Numbered from the stretch's first letter, positions 42,095 through 50,856 are shown. The stretch: 64,000 nucleotides of DNA from Synechococcus sp. MVIR-18-1 (GCF_014279835.1 NZ_CP047942.1:1488001-1552000), one strand, 5' to 3'. The notes: a model not told the origin generated them from the letters alone. Translations and numbers: made by a program.

Positions 42095-42481
42095 TTGGAG
42101 GGGTTGCTGAAAACGCTGGTTTACGACGGTGGCTGTCCTTTCTGCGAAGCATTTGCCCTGCGCAGCGAACTAAAAGGTGGCATTCCAGATCTAATGATCC
42201 GAGACGGAAGGCTCGACGATGATCTTCGCAACGACTTGCGTCGACGGGGATTCAATTTGAGTCAAGGAGCTGTGTTGATCGACGGAGATCAGATCTGGCA
42301 TGGAAGCGAAGCTATCTCTGTTCTCTGCAGTCAACTCAAACCAAGCGATCATTTGTTGGCTTTACTGAACGGACTCTTTGGTAATAGCAAACGAGCCAGT
42401 TTTCTATACCCGGGGTTGCTCGCAGCCCGTCAATTAGCGCTCACACTAAAAGGACTACCTGTAGACCCAGATCGTGCTTGA
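42095..42481 (+). CDS. DCC/DUF393 thiol-disulfide oxidoreductase
   Basis: 128 residues from TTG 42095: TLVYDGGCPFCEAFALRSEL has the defining D-x-x-C-x-x-C of the DCC family. GAVLIDGDQIWHGSEAISVL and LLNGLFGNSKRASFLYPGLL complete the thioredoxin-like fold. Probably a cytosolic or membrane-associated dithiol enzyme. Its 3' end overlaps the convergent small gene. Confidence 0.85.
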   Translation: MEGLLKTLVYDGGCPFCEAFALRSELKGGIPDLMIRDGRLDDDLRNDLRRRGFNLSQGAVLIDGDQIWHGSEAISVLCSQLKPSDHLLALLNGLFGNSKRASFLYPGLLAARQLALTLKGLPVDPDRA

Positions 42482-42603
42482 GCAGCTTGACAGCGCTGCT
42501 CCTCAAGATCCATTTGATATGAGAACTCGCGAATCTCTGCCTGCATCTCCAAGAGCATGACCACGAGTGATTGAGCAAGTTCCCTGCTGAAACTATTCTG
42601 CAT
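42430..42603 (-). CDS. Small helical protein, convergent overlap
   Basis: 57 residues from ATG 42603: MQNSFSRELAQSLVVMLLEM, QAEIREFSYQMDLEEQRCQA, then a Ser/Gly tail. Good amphipathic helix. Overlaps the DCC gene by 52 bases in opposite orientation. Confidence 0.5.
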   Translation of the reverse strand: MQNSFSRELAQSLVVMLLEMQAEIREFSYQMDLEEQRCQAAQARSGSTGSPFSVSAN

Positions 42604-42852
42604 GGCTGAAGCTCGATACAGGTCAAGACTCTTCTAAGTGACTTGAACGACCGTTCGTGGACAAGGTGAGCTTGCTGTTACACAGCTCAATGCTTTTTAA
42701 TTCAATGGCGATGTAGCTCCAGTAAAAAAGGGCGCGGACATCGCACGAAAAGATGAAATAAAAACACCCGCTAACCTCAACAACTGCTCAAGCCGACTCT
42801 CTCTTCACACCGAATTCGATTAGCACAATTCAAAAACTGGCAAGTTCAACCA

Positions 42853-43020
42853 TTGTCTTTTGAAGACAATCTCAAGCCAGGCTCAAATATTGTCTTGATT
42901 CCTACAACAACAGCCCATGCTGCGAAGGAGTTTGCTTCGGAAGCTGAAACCGTTCTGGCGAGCGTTGTGGCACAACCCGATAGCGAACACGCACTTGAGT
43001 TTTGGATGCACAATACGTGA
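42853..43020 (+). CDS. Small protein without an ATG start
   Basis: Frame open from 42775 to TGA 43020; the protein-like part is SFEDNLKPGSNIVLIPTTTA, HAAKEFASEAETVLASVVAQ and PDSEHALEFWMHNT. The only reasonable start is TTG 42853. It may be the 3' part of a decayed gene. I recognise no family. Confidence 0.4.
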   Translation: MSFEDNLKPGSNIVLIPTTTAHAAKEFASEAETVLASVVAQPDSEHALEFWMHNT

Positions 43021-43350
43021 GCACACCCAGGAGCAACACCACGAAAACACCCCTCACCACACGACGATTCACCCACTCACCTCATAATTCAGGGTTAAAA
43101 ATCGAACAAAACCACCAATGGTGACTTGGAGCAGGTTATTCAAACAAACCTGGTACTCGAAATTTTAAAGGTTTTTCAGCAAGAAAAAAGCGAACATGTT
43201 GCTCGAGGCCGTTCTTCATCGAAAACAAAGGTCATCGCTGTGTGCACATTACAGATTTTAAGAAAACATACAATAAATACAATTTCTGCATCCTGCGATA
43301 AGTTATACCCTCAACCCAAGACCTAAAGCCCAAGACTTCAACAATTTGAA
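43021..43350. other. No convincing gene (330 bases)
   Basis: A TTG-initiated frame at 43126-43326 (VIQTNLVLEILKVFQQEKSE) is weakly protein-like. Otherwise AT-rich spacer. Confidence 0.5.
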
Positions 43351-43397
43351 TTAATAAAATGAATATCACAAAAGATTTGCAACATTCATTTTATTAA
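43351..43397. terminator. AT-rich inverted repeat before the prohibitin gene's 3' end
   Basis: Arms TTAATAAAATGAAT and ATTCATTTTATTAA are perfectly complementary over 14 bases, with a 19-base loop. It lies 29 bases beyond the stop of the SPFH gene (minus strand). The long AT stem is unusual for a terminator; a regulatory or mobile-element trace is possible. Confidence 0.45.
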
Positions 43398-43425
43398 TGT
43401 TTTAACCCATAGACCAGCTAAGTGA

Positions 43426-44235
43426 CTATTTGCGTGATCCAACGATTACGGAAGGCATTCCACCATTGGTGCCAGGCAAACCAGGAACAACTTGAGTCAT
43501 ACCGTCCCACTTATCAAGGAATAATTTGTACAACACACGATCATCAAGACTTTTATTCAAAGTGTCGTAGCGCAAAGCCTCTTGCTCAGCAATAAGCACC
43601 TCGGTTTGAGCCCTGAGAAGTTGTTGCTCAGCAATCTGTTTCTGCTCAATCGCTGCACGATATTCTTCGGCAATTTCTAGTCCAGTGAGATCAAGGCCTA
43701 ACACCTTGACGTAGTCAAATTGATCAAGCTCATCAGCAACCGTTTCTGCTACAAGAGTCGAAATATCATTCCACTCAGATGCGATTGTGACCAATTCATA
43801 TTGAGAAAACACAGATTTAAGTGCTTTCAGCAAGGAAGGCTGAATAATTCGAGGATAAATATCACGATCACTGCTCGCAATCGTGCTGTAAGCACGACCA
43901 GCTTGATCAGCACGCAACGCGTATTTGATTGTGGCCGTGGCCTCAATCACCTGCAAATCCTTTGTGAGAGTTGCAAAATTTTCAGGGCGAACCTGGGTGC
44001 GAACACTGAAAGGCCAAACCTGCTGCACCAGGGGAAGCTTGGTGTTCAAACCAGGCTGGCGTGACGAGCCACTGACCTTACCAAGTGTTGTCACAACAGC
44101 AACTTCACCAGCTGGCACCACAAATAAAGCCTGAGAAAGCAACAACAAAGCAGCTAAGACGAGACCAAGGATCGCGACCAGTCCTCCTTCAGGCCCGCCT
44201 GGGGTCACCGAACGCATCTGAGATGGGGTCTGCAT
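43426..44235 (-). CDS. Prohibitin-like SPFH/Band 7 protein
   Basis: 269 residues: one membrane helix (about 19-40), then an SPFH domain (VVPAGEVAVVTTLGKVSG; GLNTKLPLVQQVWPFSVRTQ; ATATIKYALRA) and a long helical C-terminus (EYRAAIEQKQIAEQQLLRAQ). Members form large rings on membranes and act in membrane organisation and protein quality control; cyanobacterial prohibitins sit on thylakoid or plasma membranes. The end GGMPSVIVGSRK is typical. Confidence 0.88.
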   Translation of the reverse strand: MQTPSQMRSVTPGGPEGGLVAILGLVLAALLLLSQALFVVPAGEVAVVTTLGKVSGSSRQPGLNTKLPLVQQVWPFSVRTQVRPENFATLTKDLQVIEATATIKYALRADQAGRAYSTIASSDRDIYPRIIQPSLLKALKSVFSQYELVTIASEWNDISTLVAETVADELDQFDYVKVLGLDLTGLEIAEEYRAAIEQKQIAEQQLLRAQTEVLIAEQEALRYDTLNKSLDDRVLYKLFLDKWDGMTQVVPGLPGTNGGMPSVIVGSRK

Positions 44236-44348
44236 AGGAAATGTTGTCCGCTAGAACTTTTCTGACCCTTCTCTAGCGAAAATGTGCGGACATGAGGCGG
44301 TGATCGTGCTCAAAATGCCACAGTGACATTGGAATCGACTGGAGAACG

Positions 44349-44513
44349 ATGTCCCAGCGATTCACCGTTTTTTTCAAACTCACGGGTGAGAGTGTCGGCT
44401 CCATCACAGTGTTTGCCTCAGACCATGCAGCAGCTTGGGCTGCAGCTCTTGATGAATTCGGATCTCGAACCATCTCCGTCGTTCGAACCGCTGACGACGA
44501 CAGCGCCCTATGA
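44349..44513 (+). CDS. Small hypothetical protein
   Basis: 54 residues: MSQRFTVFFKLTGESVGSIT, VFASDHAAAWAAALDEFGSR and TISVVRTADDDSAL. Strand-strand-helix-strand pattern; conserved-looking. Overlaps the 3' end of the convergent gene by a few bases. Confidence 0.6.
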   Translation: MSQRFTVFFKLTGESVGSITVFASDHAAAWAAALDEFGSRTISVVRTADDDSAL

Positions 44514-44807
44514 GCGCCGATTAAGCGACGCTTTCCATTGGTCCCATAATTTTTGCTGCCAGGGAGTGACATCCGTTGGAATCCGTTCGGCAGATGTTTT
44601 CTGCACTTGATCCAGTTGCTCGAGTTCACTGCGCAATTGACGCAGGATCGGGATCAGGGCTAGTGCGGCAAGCAACCCAGCGATCAACATGATCGGCAAC
44701 AAGATGGGTAGCAACGCCACCATCACCACCAATCCCAAGCCAATCACAAGACCTGAAATAAGTTGTTGCTGCCAACGAGGTCGCGTGCGACCTGGAAGCT
44801 GTTTCAT
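44508..44807 (-). CDS. Small membrane protein
   Basis: 99 residues from ATG 44807: basic start, two merged helices (LISGLVIGLGLVVMVALLPI; LLPIMLIAGLLAALALIPIL) and a coiled C-terminal region (RQLRSELEQLDQVQKTSAER). Unknown function. Confidence 0.65.
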   Translation of the reverse strand: MKQLPGRTRPRWQQQLISGLVIGLGLVVMVALLPILLPIMLIAGLLAALALIPILRQLRSELEQLDQVQKTSAERIPTDVTPWQQKLWDQWKASLNRRS

Positions 44808-44851
44808 GACATCGCTGTCAGCCTGAGCGCACTCTTCCATATCAAGGCTGG

Positions 44852-45670
44852 ATGACCAAGCCTCAACGCACCGTATTGATCACAGGGGCATCCAGCGGGA
44901 TTGGTAAAGCAACTGCTCAACTCCTCCTCCTTCATGGGTGGAAGGTCATCGCGGCAGCACGGAGAACTGATGAGATGACTGATCTTTGCGCTTCAGGTGC
45001 CGAAATCTTTCCCCTCGACATCACGGACATCCAATCAAGGCAATCCCTTGTCACGCATGTTCATGAACAATTTGGAGTTCTTGATGCCCTTGTAAACAAT
45101 GCAGGGTTTGGAGAGGTAGGACCGATCGAAACCATGCCAATACAATCAGCTCAGAGTCTTTTTGAGGTAAACGTCTTCGGGCTCATCGGTCTCACCCAAA
45201 TGGTTTTGCCGGAAATGAGGAAGCATGGCAAAGGGCGAATCATCAATGTGTCATCGATTGCCGGACGATTTGTGACCCCTGGGTCCGGTTGGTATGCAGC
45301 AAGCAAGTATGCGCTTGAGGCCCTTAGCGACGCCTTGCGTCTTGAGCTTCATCAATTCGGAATCCAAGTCGTCATTGTCGAACCAGGCTTAATTGCCACC
45401 GGCTTCGAAAATATCGCTAAGGCATCCATGCTTGAAGCCCAAAGCGATCCGGCTTGGACAGCAATGATGAGAAAAGTGGAGCAAAACTGGATGGAAGGGT
45501 TTAGGCGTGCATCTCCAGCGGATGTCGTTGCTAAAACCATCAGAAAGGCCCTTGAGGCTCGCGCACCGAATGCGCGTTATCGATGCGGCCACCGTTCGGA
45601 ATCTGTCGTTATTCAAAAATTGCTCCCCACCAATGTGTGGGACAGCATCATTCGCAGCCAAATGATTTAG
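44852..45670 (+). CDS. Short-chain dehydrogenase/reductase
   Basis: 272 residues, classical SDR: cofactor motif TGASSGIG, DITD, NNAGFG, catalytic Ser in INVSSIAG and YAASK (Tyr/Lys), followed by VEPGLIATGF. AARRTDE after the second strand (Arg at the ribose phosphate) suggests NADPH. Substrate unknown. The start lies 45 bases from the divergent small membrane gene. Confidence 0.9.
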   Translation: MTKPQRTVLITGASSGIGKATAQLLLLHGWKVIAAARRTDEMTDLCASGAEIFPLDITDIQSRQSLVTHVHEQFGVLDALVNNAGFGEVGPIETMPIQSAQSLFEVNVFGLIGLTQMVLPEMRKHGKGRIINVSSIAGRFVTPGSGWYAASKYALEALSDALRLELHQFGIQVVIVEPGLIATGFENIAKASMLEAQSDPAWTAMMRKVEQNWMEGFRRASPADVVAKTIRKALEARAPNARYRCGHRSESVVIQKLLPTNVWDSIIRSQMI

Positions 45671-45751
45671 CTCGTACCAAATCAACGTCTCAAGCGCGAC
45701 CCCAACGATACAGAGTGTTACACTATCTTCATCTTCAGGCGCGGTACTTCC

Positions 45752-46708
45752 ATGTTTACGATCGATAAGGCCGCGCAGATATTCCCAGATACACGTACAG
45801 CAGATGCAGTCCCGGCCATCACTGCCCGCTACAAGTTGCTAAGTGCAGAGGATCAACTCGCCCTTATCTGGTTCGCCTATCTAGAGATGGGACGCACGAT
45901 CACTGTTGCTGCTCCGGGTGCCGCACGAATGGCAATCGCACAGCCAACACTCGATGAAATTACTGGGATGGGTTTCAGCGAGCAAAGCCGCGTGATGTGC
46001 GACTTAGCTGGAAAAGTGGATGCTCCTATTTCTACGCGTTATGCCTTCTGGTCGATCAACGTAAAGCTCGGTTTCTGGTACGAACTTGGTGAACTGATGA
46101 ATCAAGGGAAAGTCGCACCGATTCCCGAAGGTTATAAATTGTCTTCCAACGCCAACGCTGTTCTTGAGTCCGTCAAGAAAGTTGAGCAAGGCCAACAAAT
46201 CAGTATTCTGCGAAACTTTGTTGTTGACATGGGTTTTGACCCTGACAACGACGATTCAGCGATTGTTTCCGAACCGATCGTTGAGCCCACACCTGCAGAA
46301 GCTCGCGTAAAAGTTTTCATTCCTGGAGTCTTGAATCAAACGATTCTGGATTACATGGAACTACTCAATTCCAACGATTTTGACGGTCTGATTAAATTAT
46401 TCTTATCTGATGGTGCTCTCCAACCACCATTTCAAAGGCCGATCGTTGGAACAGATGCCATTCTCAAGTTCTTCAAGCGGGACTGTCAGAACCTAAAACT
46501 GCTGCCTCAAGGTGGTTACGGAGAACCCACGGATGGTGGTTTTAATCAAATTAAAGTCACGGGACAGGTTCAAACTCCTTGGTTTGGAGGAGAAGTTGGC
46601 ATGAATGTTGCCTGGCGTTTCCTGCTAGACGAAAACGATAAGATCTATTTTGTTGCCATCGATCTCTTGGCATCACCAGCCGAACTCCTGAAACTTGGTG
46701 GTAGCTGA
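45752..46708 (+). CDS. ocp: Orange carotenoid protein
   Basis: 318 residues, full-length OCP: helical N-terminal domain (about 15-165), linker and NTF2-like C-terminal domain (about 190-318). All key residues are present: Tyr43 and Trp109 in the N-domain tunnel, Tyr201 and Trp288 that hydrogen-bond the ketocarotenoid, and Arg154 of the domain salt bridge. Strong blue light converts it to the red form that quenches phycobilisome excitation. It is followed with overlap by crtW and then frp, which fits the OCP1 type that FRP can reset. Confidence 0.96.
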   Translation: MFTIDKAAQIFPDTRTADAVPAITARYKLLSAEDQLALIWFAYLEMGRTITVAAPGAARMAIAQPTLDEITGMGFSEQSRVMCDLAGKVDAPISTRYAFWSINVKLGFWYELGELMNQGKVAPIPEGYKLSSNANAVLESVKKVEQGQQISILRNFVVDMGFDPDNDDSAIVSEPIVEPTPAEARVKVFIPGVLNQTILDYMELLNSNDFDGLIKLFLSDGALQPPFQRPIVGTDAILKFFKRDCQNLKLLPQGGYGEPTDGGFNQIKVTGQVQTPWFGGEVGMNVAWRFLLDENDKIYFVAIDLLASPAELLKLGGS

Positions 46709-47444
46709 ATCTGATCAGCAGCGTGATCTCGGATTAGTGTTCGCAGCAGTAATCACAGCGATTTGGCTCATTTCACTCGTGGGATGTCTTTCGTTAAATC
46801 TTGATTTACTGCCGATCTCAACATTAATCCCTCTTGTTTTATTGAGAACATTTGTACAGACGGGATTATTCATCATCGGCCATGACGCCATGCATGGAAC
46901 CCTCTCACCAAACCGTTCTAAATTAAACAACTTCATTGGTACTGCTTCCCTCATTCTTTATGCGGGTCTCAGTTATCAACGATGCAAGAGCAATCACGAT
47001 CTTCACCATTTAAAGGCTGAAACCGAACGAGACCCTGATTATCTCAATCACCCAGACCATTCAGCCTTGCGCTGGTTCTGGGACTTTCTCAGGCGGTACA
47101 TGAGTGTTAGACCGCTCACGATTTTGATTTCGTGTTGGTTGGTCCTTATCACTCTCATTCCGTCAACAGGCCAACAAGCCATTTTATCGGTCACGCTTTT
47201 CTGTACTCTTCCTCTGATTTTGAGCGCTCTGCAGCTCTTTTTCGTAGGCACTTGGTTTCCCCACCACCTCAACAAGAACAATCCTCATCGTCAAACACCT
47301 AGAAGTCTGACGGTTCATCCATTGCTCTCGTTCGCAGCTTGCTATCACTTTGGATATCATCGCGAACATCACCTATCACCGTCCACACCCTGGTTTGATC
47401 TTCCGCGTCTGCGTCAACGATCCCCATTGAGTCAGACGGCCTGA
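46695..47444 (+). CDS. crtW: Beta-carotene ketolase CrtW
   Basis: 249 residues, membrane di-iron fatty-acid-desaturase-like enzyme with the three His boxes HDAMHG, HDLHH and HREHH, plus a His in FFVGTWFPHHL. It adds 4-keto groups to beta-carotene, giving echinenone/canthaxanthin, the pigments bound by OCP. It overlaps the ocp gene by 14 bases (TTG 46695 or GTG 46698 start), so the two are coupled. Confidence 0.93.
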   Translation: MVVAESDQQRDLGLVFAAVITAIWLISLVGCLSLNLDLLPISTLIPLVLLRTFVQTGLFIIGHDAMHGTLSPNRSKLNNFIGTASLILYAGLSYQRCKSNHDLHHLKAETERDPDYLNHPDHSALRWFWDFLRRYMSVRPLTILISCWLVLITLIPSTGQQAILSVTLFCTLPLILSALQLFFVGTWFPHHLNKNNPHRQTPRSLTVHPLLSFAACYHFGYHREHHLSPSTPWFDLPRLRQRSPLSQTA

Positions 47445-47479
47445 ACCACCGGCTAACACCATCCCTTTTGATTCTCGTC

Positions 47480-47800
47480 ATGACGCAAGTTGACTGGCCT
47501 TCCACCGAAACAGAGATTGCTCGTAAAGCCTTCCTCAAAGGCAACGAGCGCGCTGTGACCGTTTTGATTAGTGCCATCCAAAACAAGAGTCAGTCTCTGA
47601 ACTCACTCGAATCTGTTTGCTCACTTCACGACTATCTCAGTACGGAGAGATTCGAGTTAGAAGGAAGAATGGATTTCAACTACGACACCATTCTCTTCTC
47701 TCTCGCTGAAATGATGAAAAGAGATCTGATCGAAGCCAATGATCTTCAGGGATTAGACCCCAAAAAAGTTTCAAAGATCAAAGCTATGTCTCTCTTTTAA
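47480..47800 (+). CDS. frp: Fluorescence recovery protein
   Basis: 106 residues from ATG 47480. Recognisable from SLHDYLSTERFELEGRMDF and SKIKAMSLF at the C-terminus. FRP binds the red form of OCP and speeds its return to orange. His50, Asp51 and Arg57 match the functional His53, Asp54 and Arg60 of Synechocystis FRP, but the position of its Trp50 is Cys47 here. Third gene of the ocp-crtW-frp row, 35 bases after crtW. Confidence 0.92.
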   Translation: MTQVDWPSTETEIARKAFLKGNERAVTVLISAIQNKSQSLNSLESVCSLHDYLSTERFELEGRMDFNYDTILFSLAEMMKRDLIEANDLQGLDPKKVSKIKAMSLF

Positions 47801-47909
47801 ATGTGCAGTCAATTGAAGCGATTTAATTGATAAAAACTATTATTAAAATACTGTTCTCTTCCAACATTTACTGAAGTTCAGCATTGCGAAACTGGCACTT
47901 ATTAAAATA

Positions 47910-48089
47910 CTATATGGTACTAATTTGCAAATTTGGTTCTTCACCAGTTTCAGGTGAAGGACCTTTTTCAAGTTTGCGTTGAGTTTTTGCAGCTTTCTTC
48001 AAGATTTTCTGAGCTTCGTCTCTCGTGAGACACACTTCAGCCTTTGAGAGAAGTTTATGTAACTTGCGATGCTGTTTAGCCGGATTCAT
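47910..48089 (-). CDS. Small basic helical protein
   Basis: 59 residues from ATG 48089: MNPAKQHRKLHKLLSKAEVC, LTRDEAQKILKKAAKTQRKL, then EKGPSPETGEEPNLQ. Lys-rich helix pair with coding-like composition. Convergent to frp. Unrecognised. Confidence 0.6.
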   Translation of the reverse strand: MNPAKQHRKLHKLLSKAEVCLTRDEAQKILKKAAKTQRKLEKGPSPETGEEPNLQISTI

Positions 48090-48248
48090 TTTTCACCTAC
48101 TGACTTATATTCTATCCTTTCTAAGGGTCTTGGGGCAACTGCGTGGTTCATACCGCCACTTTTCAACAAAATCAGTAACCATCTGAACGCATCAGCCCCA
48201 TTGCGACAGCCATTCACAGCATGCTGAGAGCGCACTGGAACAGTCGCC

Positions 48249-49094
48249 GTGGTGCCTTGGTGGGATATACCGATCTTGATCAGCCTCGGACTCCTGGCAG
48301 GAGGCTTGGCTGGATTGTTAGGAATCGGCGGCGGTTTGATCTTTGCTCCTGTTCTGCTCTGGCTCAACCTGCCGCCTCATCAGGCACTCGCTACTAGCAG
48401 CTTTGCGATTGTGCCAACCGCTTTAGCTGGGACAATCGTGCACCTGCAAAGTGGAAGCCTGCCAACAAGGTCGGCTTTAGCCATTGGCCTAGCAGGCTTC
48501 GGATCAGCGTTGATCTTTGGAGGACTCGGTGGCCTTGCTGCTGGATGGATGCTGTTAGCCATGCAGACAGCGGTGTATGTGTTGTTGGCTTTTTCCATCA
48601 AAGAGGCGCCAAAAGCTGAGACAAATGAAGATGCAGAAACAGACGAAGCCGAAGAAAAAATCGAAGACGCAGAGATAGAGCAAGAGCTCGAGAAACCACT
48701 CTGCTTGGAACCAGAAGAAACGCCCGCGCCCCTGCTAGCTGGAGTGGGCTGCATCGCGGGCTGGACAGCAGGAATGCTTGGCCTCGGGGGGGGACTCGTT
48801 CTCGTACCACTCATGAGTGGGCCTTTTGCAGTCCCTATCCATCGGGCCATTCGCCTGAGCACAGTGGCCGTGCTCTGCTCAGCCAGTGCAGCGTCACTCC
48901 AATTTCTGCACGAAGGACGGGGGATTCCCTGGATGGGACTCACTCTGGGCAGCGTTGCGGCAATAGCTGCTCAATGGACTGCGAGACGCCTCGATCTTTT
49001 TGATTCATTAGTTTTGGTGCGTTGCTTACGAGGACTAGCCATTGTCTTGGCCATCGACAGCAGCCGCCGCGCGATTCAACTTGTACTGAATTGA
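48249..49094 (+). CDS. TauE/SafE family permease (sulfite/anion exporter-like)
   Basis: 281 residues, about eight membrane helices in two homologous halves, each with the family motif: GGLAGLLGIGGGLIFAPVLL and GWTAGMLGLGGGLVLVPLMS. Residues about 120-157 form a highly acidic cytoplasmic loop (many Glu and Asp, ending ELEKPLCLEPEE) longer than usual in the family. Substrates in the family are sulfonates, sulfite or other organic anions; not determined here. Confidence 0.88.
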   Translation: MVPWWDIPILISLGLLAGGLAGLLGIGGGLIFAPVLLWLNLPPHQALATSSFAIVPTALAGTIVHLQSGSLPTRSALAIGLAGFGSALIFGGLGGLAAGWMLLAMQTAVYVLLAFSIKEAPKAETNEDAETDEAEEKIEDAEIEQELEKPLCLEPEETPAPLLAGVGCIAGWTAGMLGLGGGLVLVPLMSGPFAVPIHRAIRLSTVAVLCSASAASLQFLHEGRGIPWMGLTLGSVAAIAAQWTARRLDLFDSLVLVRCLRGLAIVLAIDSSRRAIQLVLN

Positions 49095-49281
49095 TCTCAT
49101 CGATCATATTGAGAACAATAGGAGTGGTTAAAACACATTTTCAATGCAAGGAAGACAAGCTCAAAGGATTGATTCATATATTGGAAAATATCATTATTCA
49201 TTGGCACTTAATAGAACTTTCAGCCAACTCTAAGATCAAGAAAACATGATTCGGTACGATTATTAGAATGCAATCATACCG

Positions 49282-49455
49282 ATGACGAGTGCAATTAAGG
49301 GCTTTCACTATGGCCAATCCAAACACAATGAGCTGCAGCAGCTCATAACCAAGACAATTGTCATAGGTGTGGTTGCACCAGTGCTAGCAGCCGTTGCTCT
49401 TAGCCAAAAACTGTCCGCATCTTCTACTGATACAACAAAATTTCAACTCTGGTAA
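49282..49455 (+). CDS. Small membrane protein
   Basis: 57 residues: polar start, one helix (TKTIVIGVVAPVLAAVALS), then a Ser/Thr tail. Unrecognised. Confidence 0.45.
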   Translation: MTSAIKGFHYGQSKHNELQQLITKTIVIGVVAPVLAAVALSQKLSASSTDTTKFQLW

Positions 49456-49537
49456 GCAAAATATACTGGAGGCCAAGGGGGGAGATTGCAAATTGCTCGC
49501 AAAGAAGAGAGAATGAATCTGCAGCCAGAAACCTCAG

Positions 49538-49705
49538 ATGAGCAACGATTCTGCAAAAGGCAAAGACTATTGGATCGACGAAATTGCCTTCCTGGAAGCA
49601 CGACTAAATGGAAGTCAGGGGGATATCGATGCGGAGGATCGATCGGCTTGCGAGGTTGCTCTAAAGACAGCAAAAGCAAACCTTTCCTCCTGTAGCAGTG
49701 GCTAG
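49538..49705 (+). CDS. Small acidic protein
   Basis: 55 residues from ATG 49538: MSNDSAKGKDYWIDEIAFLE, ARLNGSQGDIDAEDRSACEV, ALKTAKANLSSCSSG. Helical, acidic; better coding composition than the overlapping Arg/Cys-rich frame at 49486-49695. Confidence 0.45.
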   Translation: MSNDSAKGKDYWIDEIAFLEARLNGSQGDIDAEDRSACEVALKTAKANLSSCSSG

Positions 49706-50168
49706 AGAACCAGTAATGCCTTCAAATCATCCAATCGTGAGTGCCGTAGTCGCTTATTGTTAAGCCTATTAGAGACTAGGCTTACTATTGCAATATAAAG
49801 CAAACATTCTAGCAACTAGCAGATAATCTTTAAGAACTCTCATTTTTCATTGAGCAGATCCTGGTGGCCCTGAAGATTCAAATGTGAAACAAACGAGCCA
49901 TTGCACTCTCCAATATCAGCAAAGATCAAGGCTGACATAACCAACCAAAAATCCATCATCTCGTGATTGTTAGCTCATGAATAGGCCACTAATCACCCCC
50001 AAATAGGGACTAACAAAATCGCCTTACATAGAGCATGCTCCATCCACAGCTCAGTACAAGGGCCCTCTCGAAGCAAAAAAATGACTTTCTCAATGGATGG
50101 ATGGACGTTCACAATCGTCTTATTAGGTAGCAGGGTCATCCTTGAAGGATGCTGCGGCACAAGGTCCA
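49706..50168. other. No convincing gene (463 bases)
   Basis: A minus-strand frame at 49993-50271 (MDLVPQHPSRMTLLPNKTIV from 50169) is possible but weak. The rest is AT-rich spacer. Confidence 0.45.
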
Positions 50169-50241
50169 TTAGTTCAGAACTCCACCCACTATCTTTACCT
50201 AAGCAAACTGCACATGAACTTCTATCCGAGACTTGCGCATC

Positions 50242-50496
50242 ATGACCACTCCAACATTCAGCACCACTCAAAGCATTTCCGAACTACGTGATCAGCAATC
50301 GATCTATTTAAAAGCATTACAAATTCTCATTCAGGATGGATCCTCAATGGAGAAGGCTCAAAAGACTGTTTGCTGGAATCGACTGAGCAGACTCCACGAA
50401 GCAATGCCAAACCAATACTTAAATCCAGAACACCTCTTCTTGCAAATGCTTGCCGATACAGCAGCAATTAACCCAAGTAAAAGAAAAAGTCGTTAA
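50242..50496 (+). CDS. Small helical protein, paralogue A
   Basis: 84 residues from ATG 50242: SISELRDQQSIYLKALQILI, QDGSSMEKAQKTVCWNRLSR, LHEAMPNQYLNPEHLFLQML. It is homologous to the convergent neighbour at 50531-50749: shared pattern I-x-EL...Y-x-KA...LL/I..G.S...K(K/T)-x-CW-x-RL-x-x-LH...P-x-x-Y-x-x-P-x-HL. Unknown function, probably soluble and helical. Confidence 0.65.
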   Translation: MTTPTFSTTQSISELRDQQSIYLKALQILIQDGSSMEKAQKTVCWNRLSRLHEAMPNQYLNPEHLFLQMLADTAAINPSKRKSR

Positions 50497-50530
50497 TCAG
50501 AAAGTCATTAGATCTCCCTGAGACGAGTTT

Positions 50531-50749
50531 TTAATCTCCCAAATCCCTCTGGATAAGACGTAACAAATGCGAAGGAGCCTTATAACGACGAGGGAGAGAC
50601 AGGTGTAGTGTCTCCAGCCTTTCCCAACACAAAGTTTTCTTCATTTGCAGGGGTGAGCGGCCTTCTGAAAGCAAAAGACGCATCGCCTTGCAATAAAGGG
50701 GATACTTTGCTTCTAATTCTCCAATCGTGATTGCTGGGCTCGTGCTCAT
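50531..50749 (-). CDS. Small helical protein, paralogue B
   Basis: 72 residues: TIGELEAKYPLYCKAMRLLL, SEGRSPLQMKKTLCWERLET, LHLSLPRRYKAPSHLLRLIQ. Paralogue of 50242-50496 in convergent orientation, only 34 bases apart; the pair forms an inverted duplication at protein level. Confidence 0.65.
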   Translation of the reverse strand: MSTSPAITIGELEAKYPLYCKAMRLLLSEGRSPLQMKKTLCWERLETLHLSLPRRYKAPSHLLRLIQRDLGD

Positions 50750-50804
50750 TAGCTAAGCCTTATTGTGAATCAACTTCACATTGCCTTAGCAAAGGACATC
50801 TCTT

Positions 50805-50856
50805 CGACCCCCATTTGGGGTCAATTCAAAGGTCCCCATCTGGGGGTATCTGCCCA
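50805..50856. repeat. Imperfect direct repeat upstream of the CP12-like gene
   Basis: CCCCCATTTGGGGTCAATTC (50809-50828) and CCCCATCTGGGGGTATCTGC (50833-50852) are near copies, each an inverted repeat of the type CCCCAT-T-TGGGG. They lie 48 bases before the start codon and may be operators. Confidence 0.55.
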
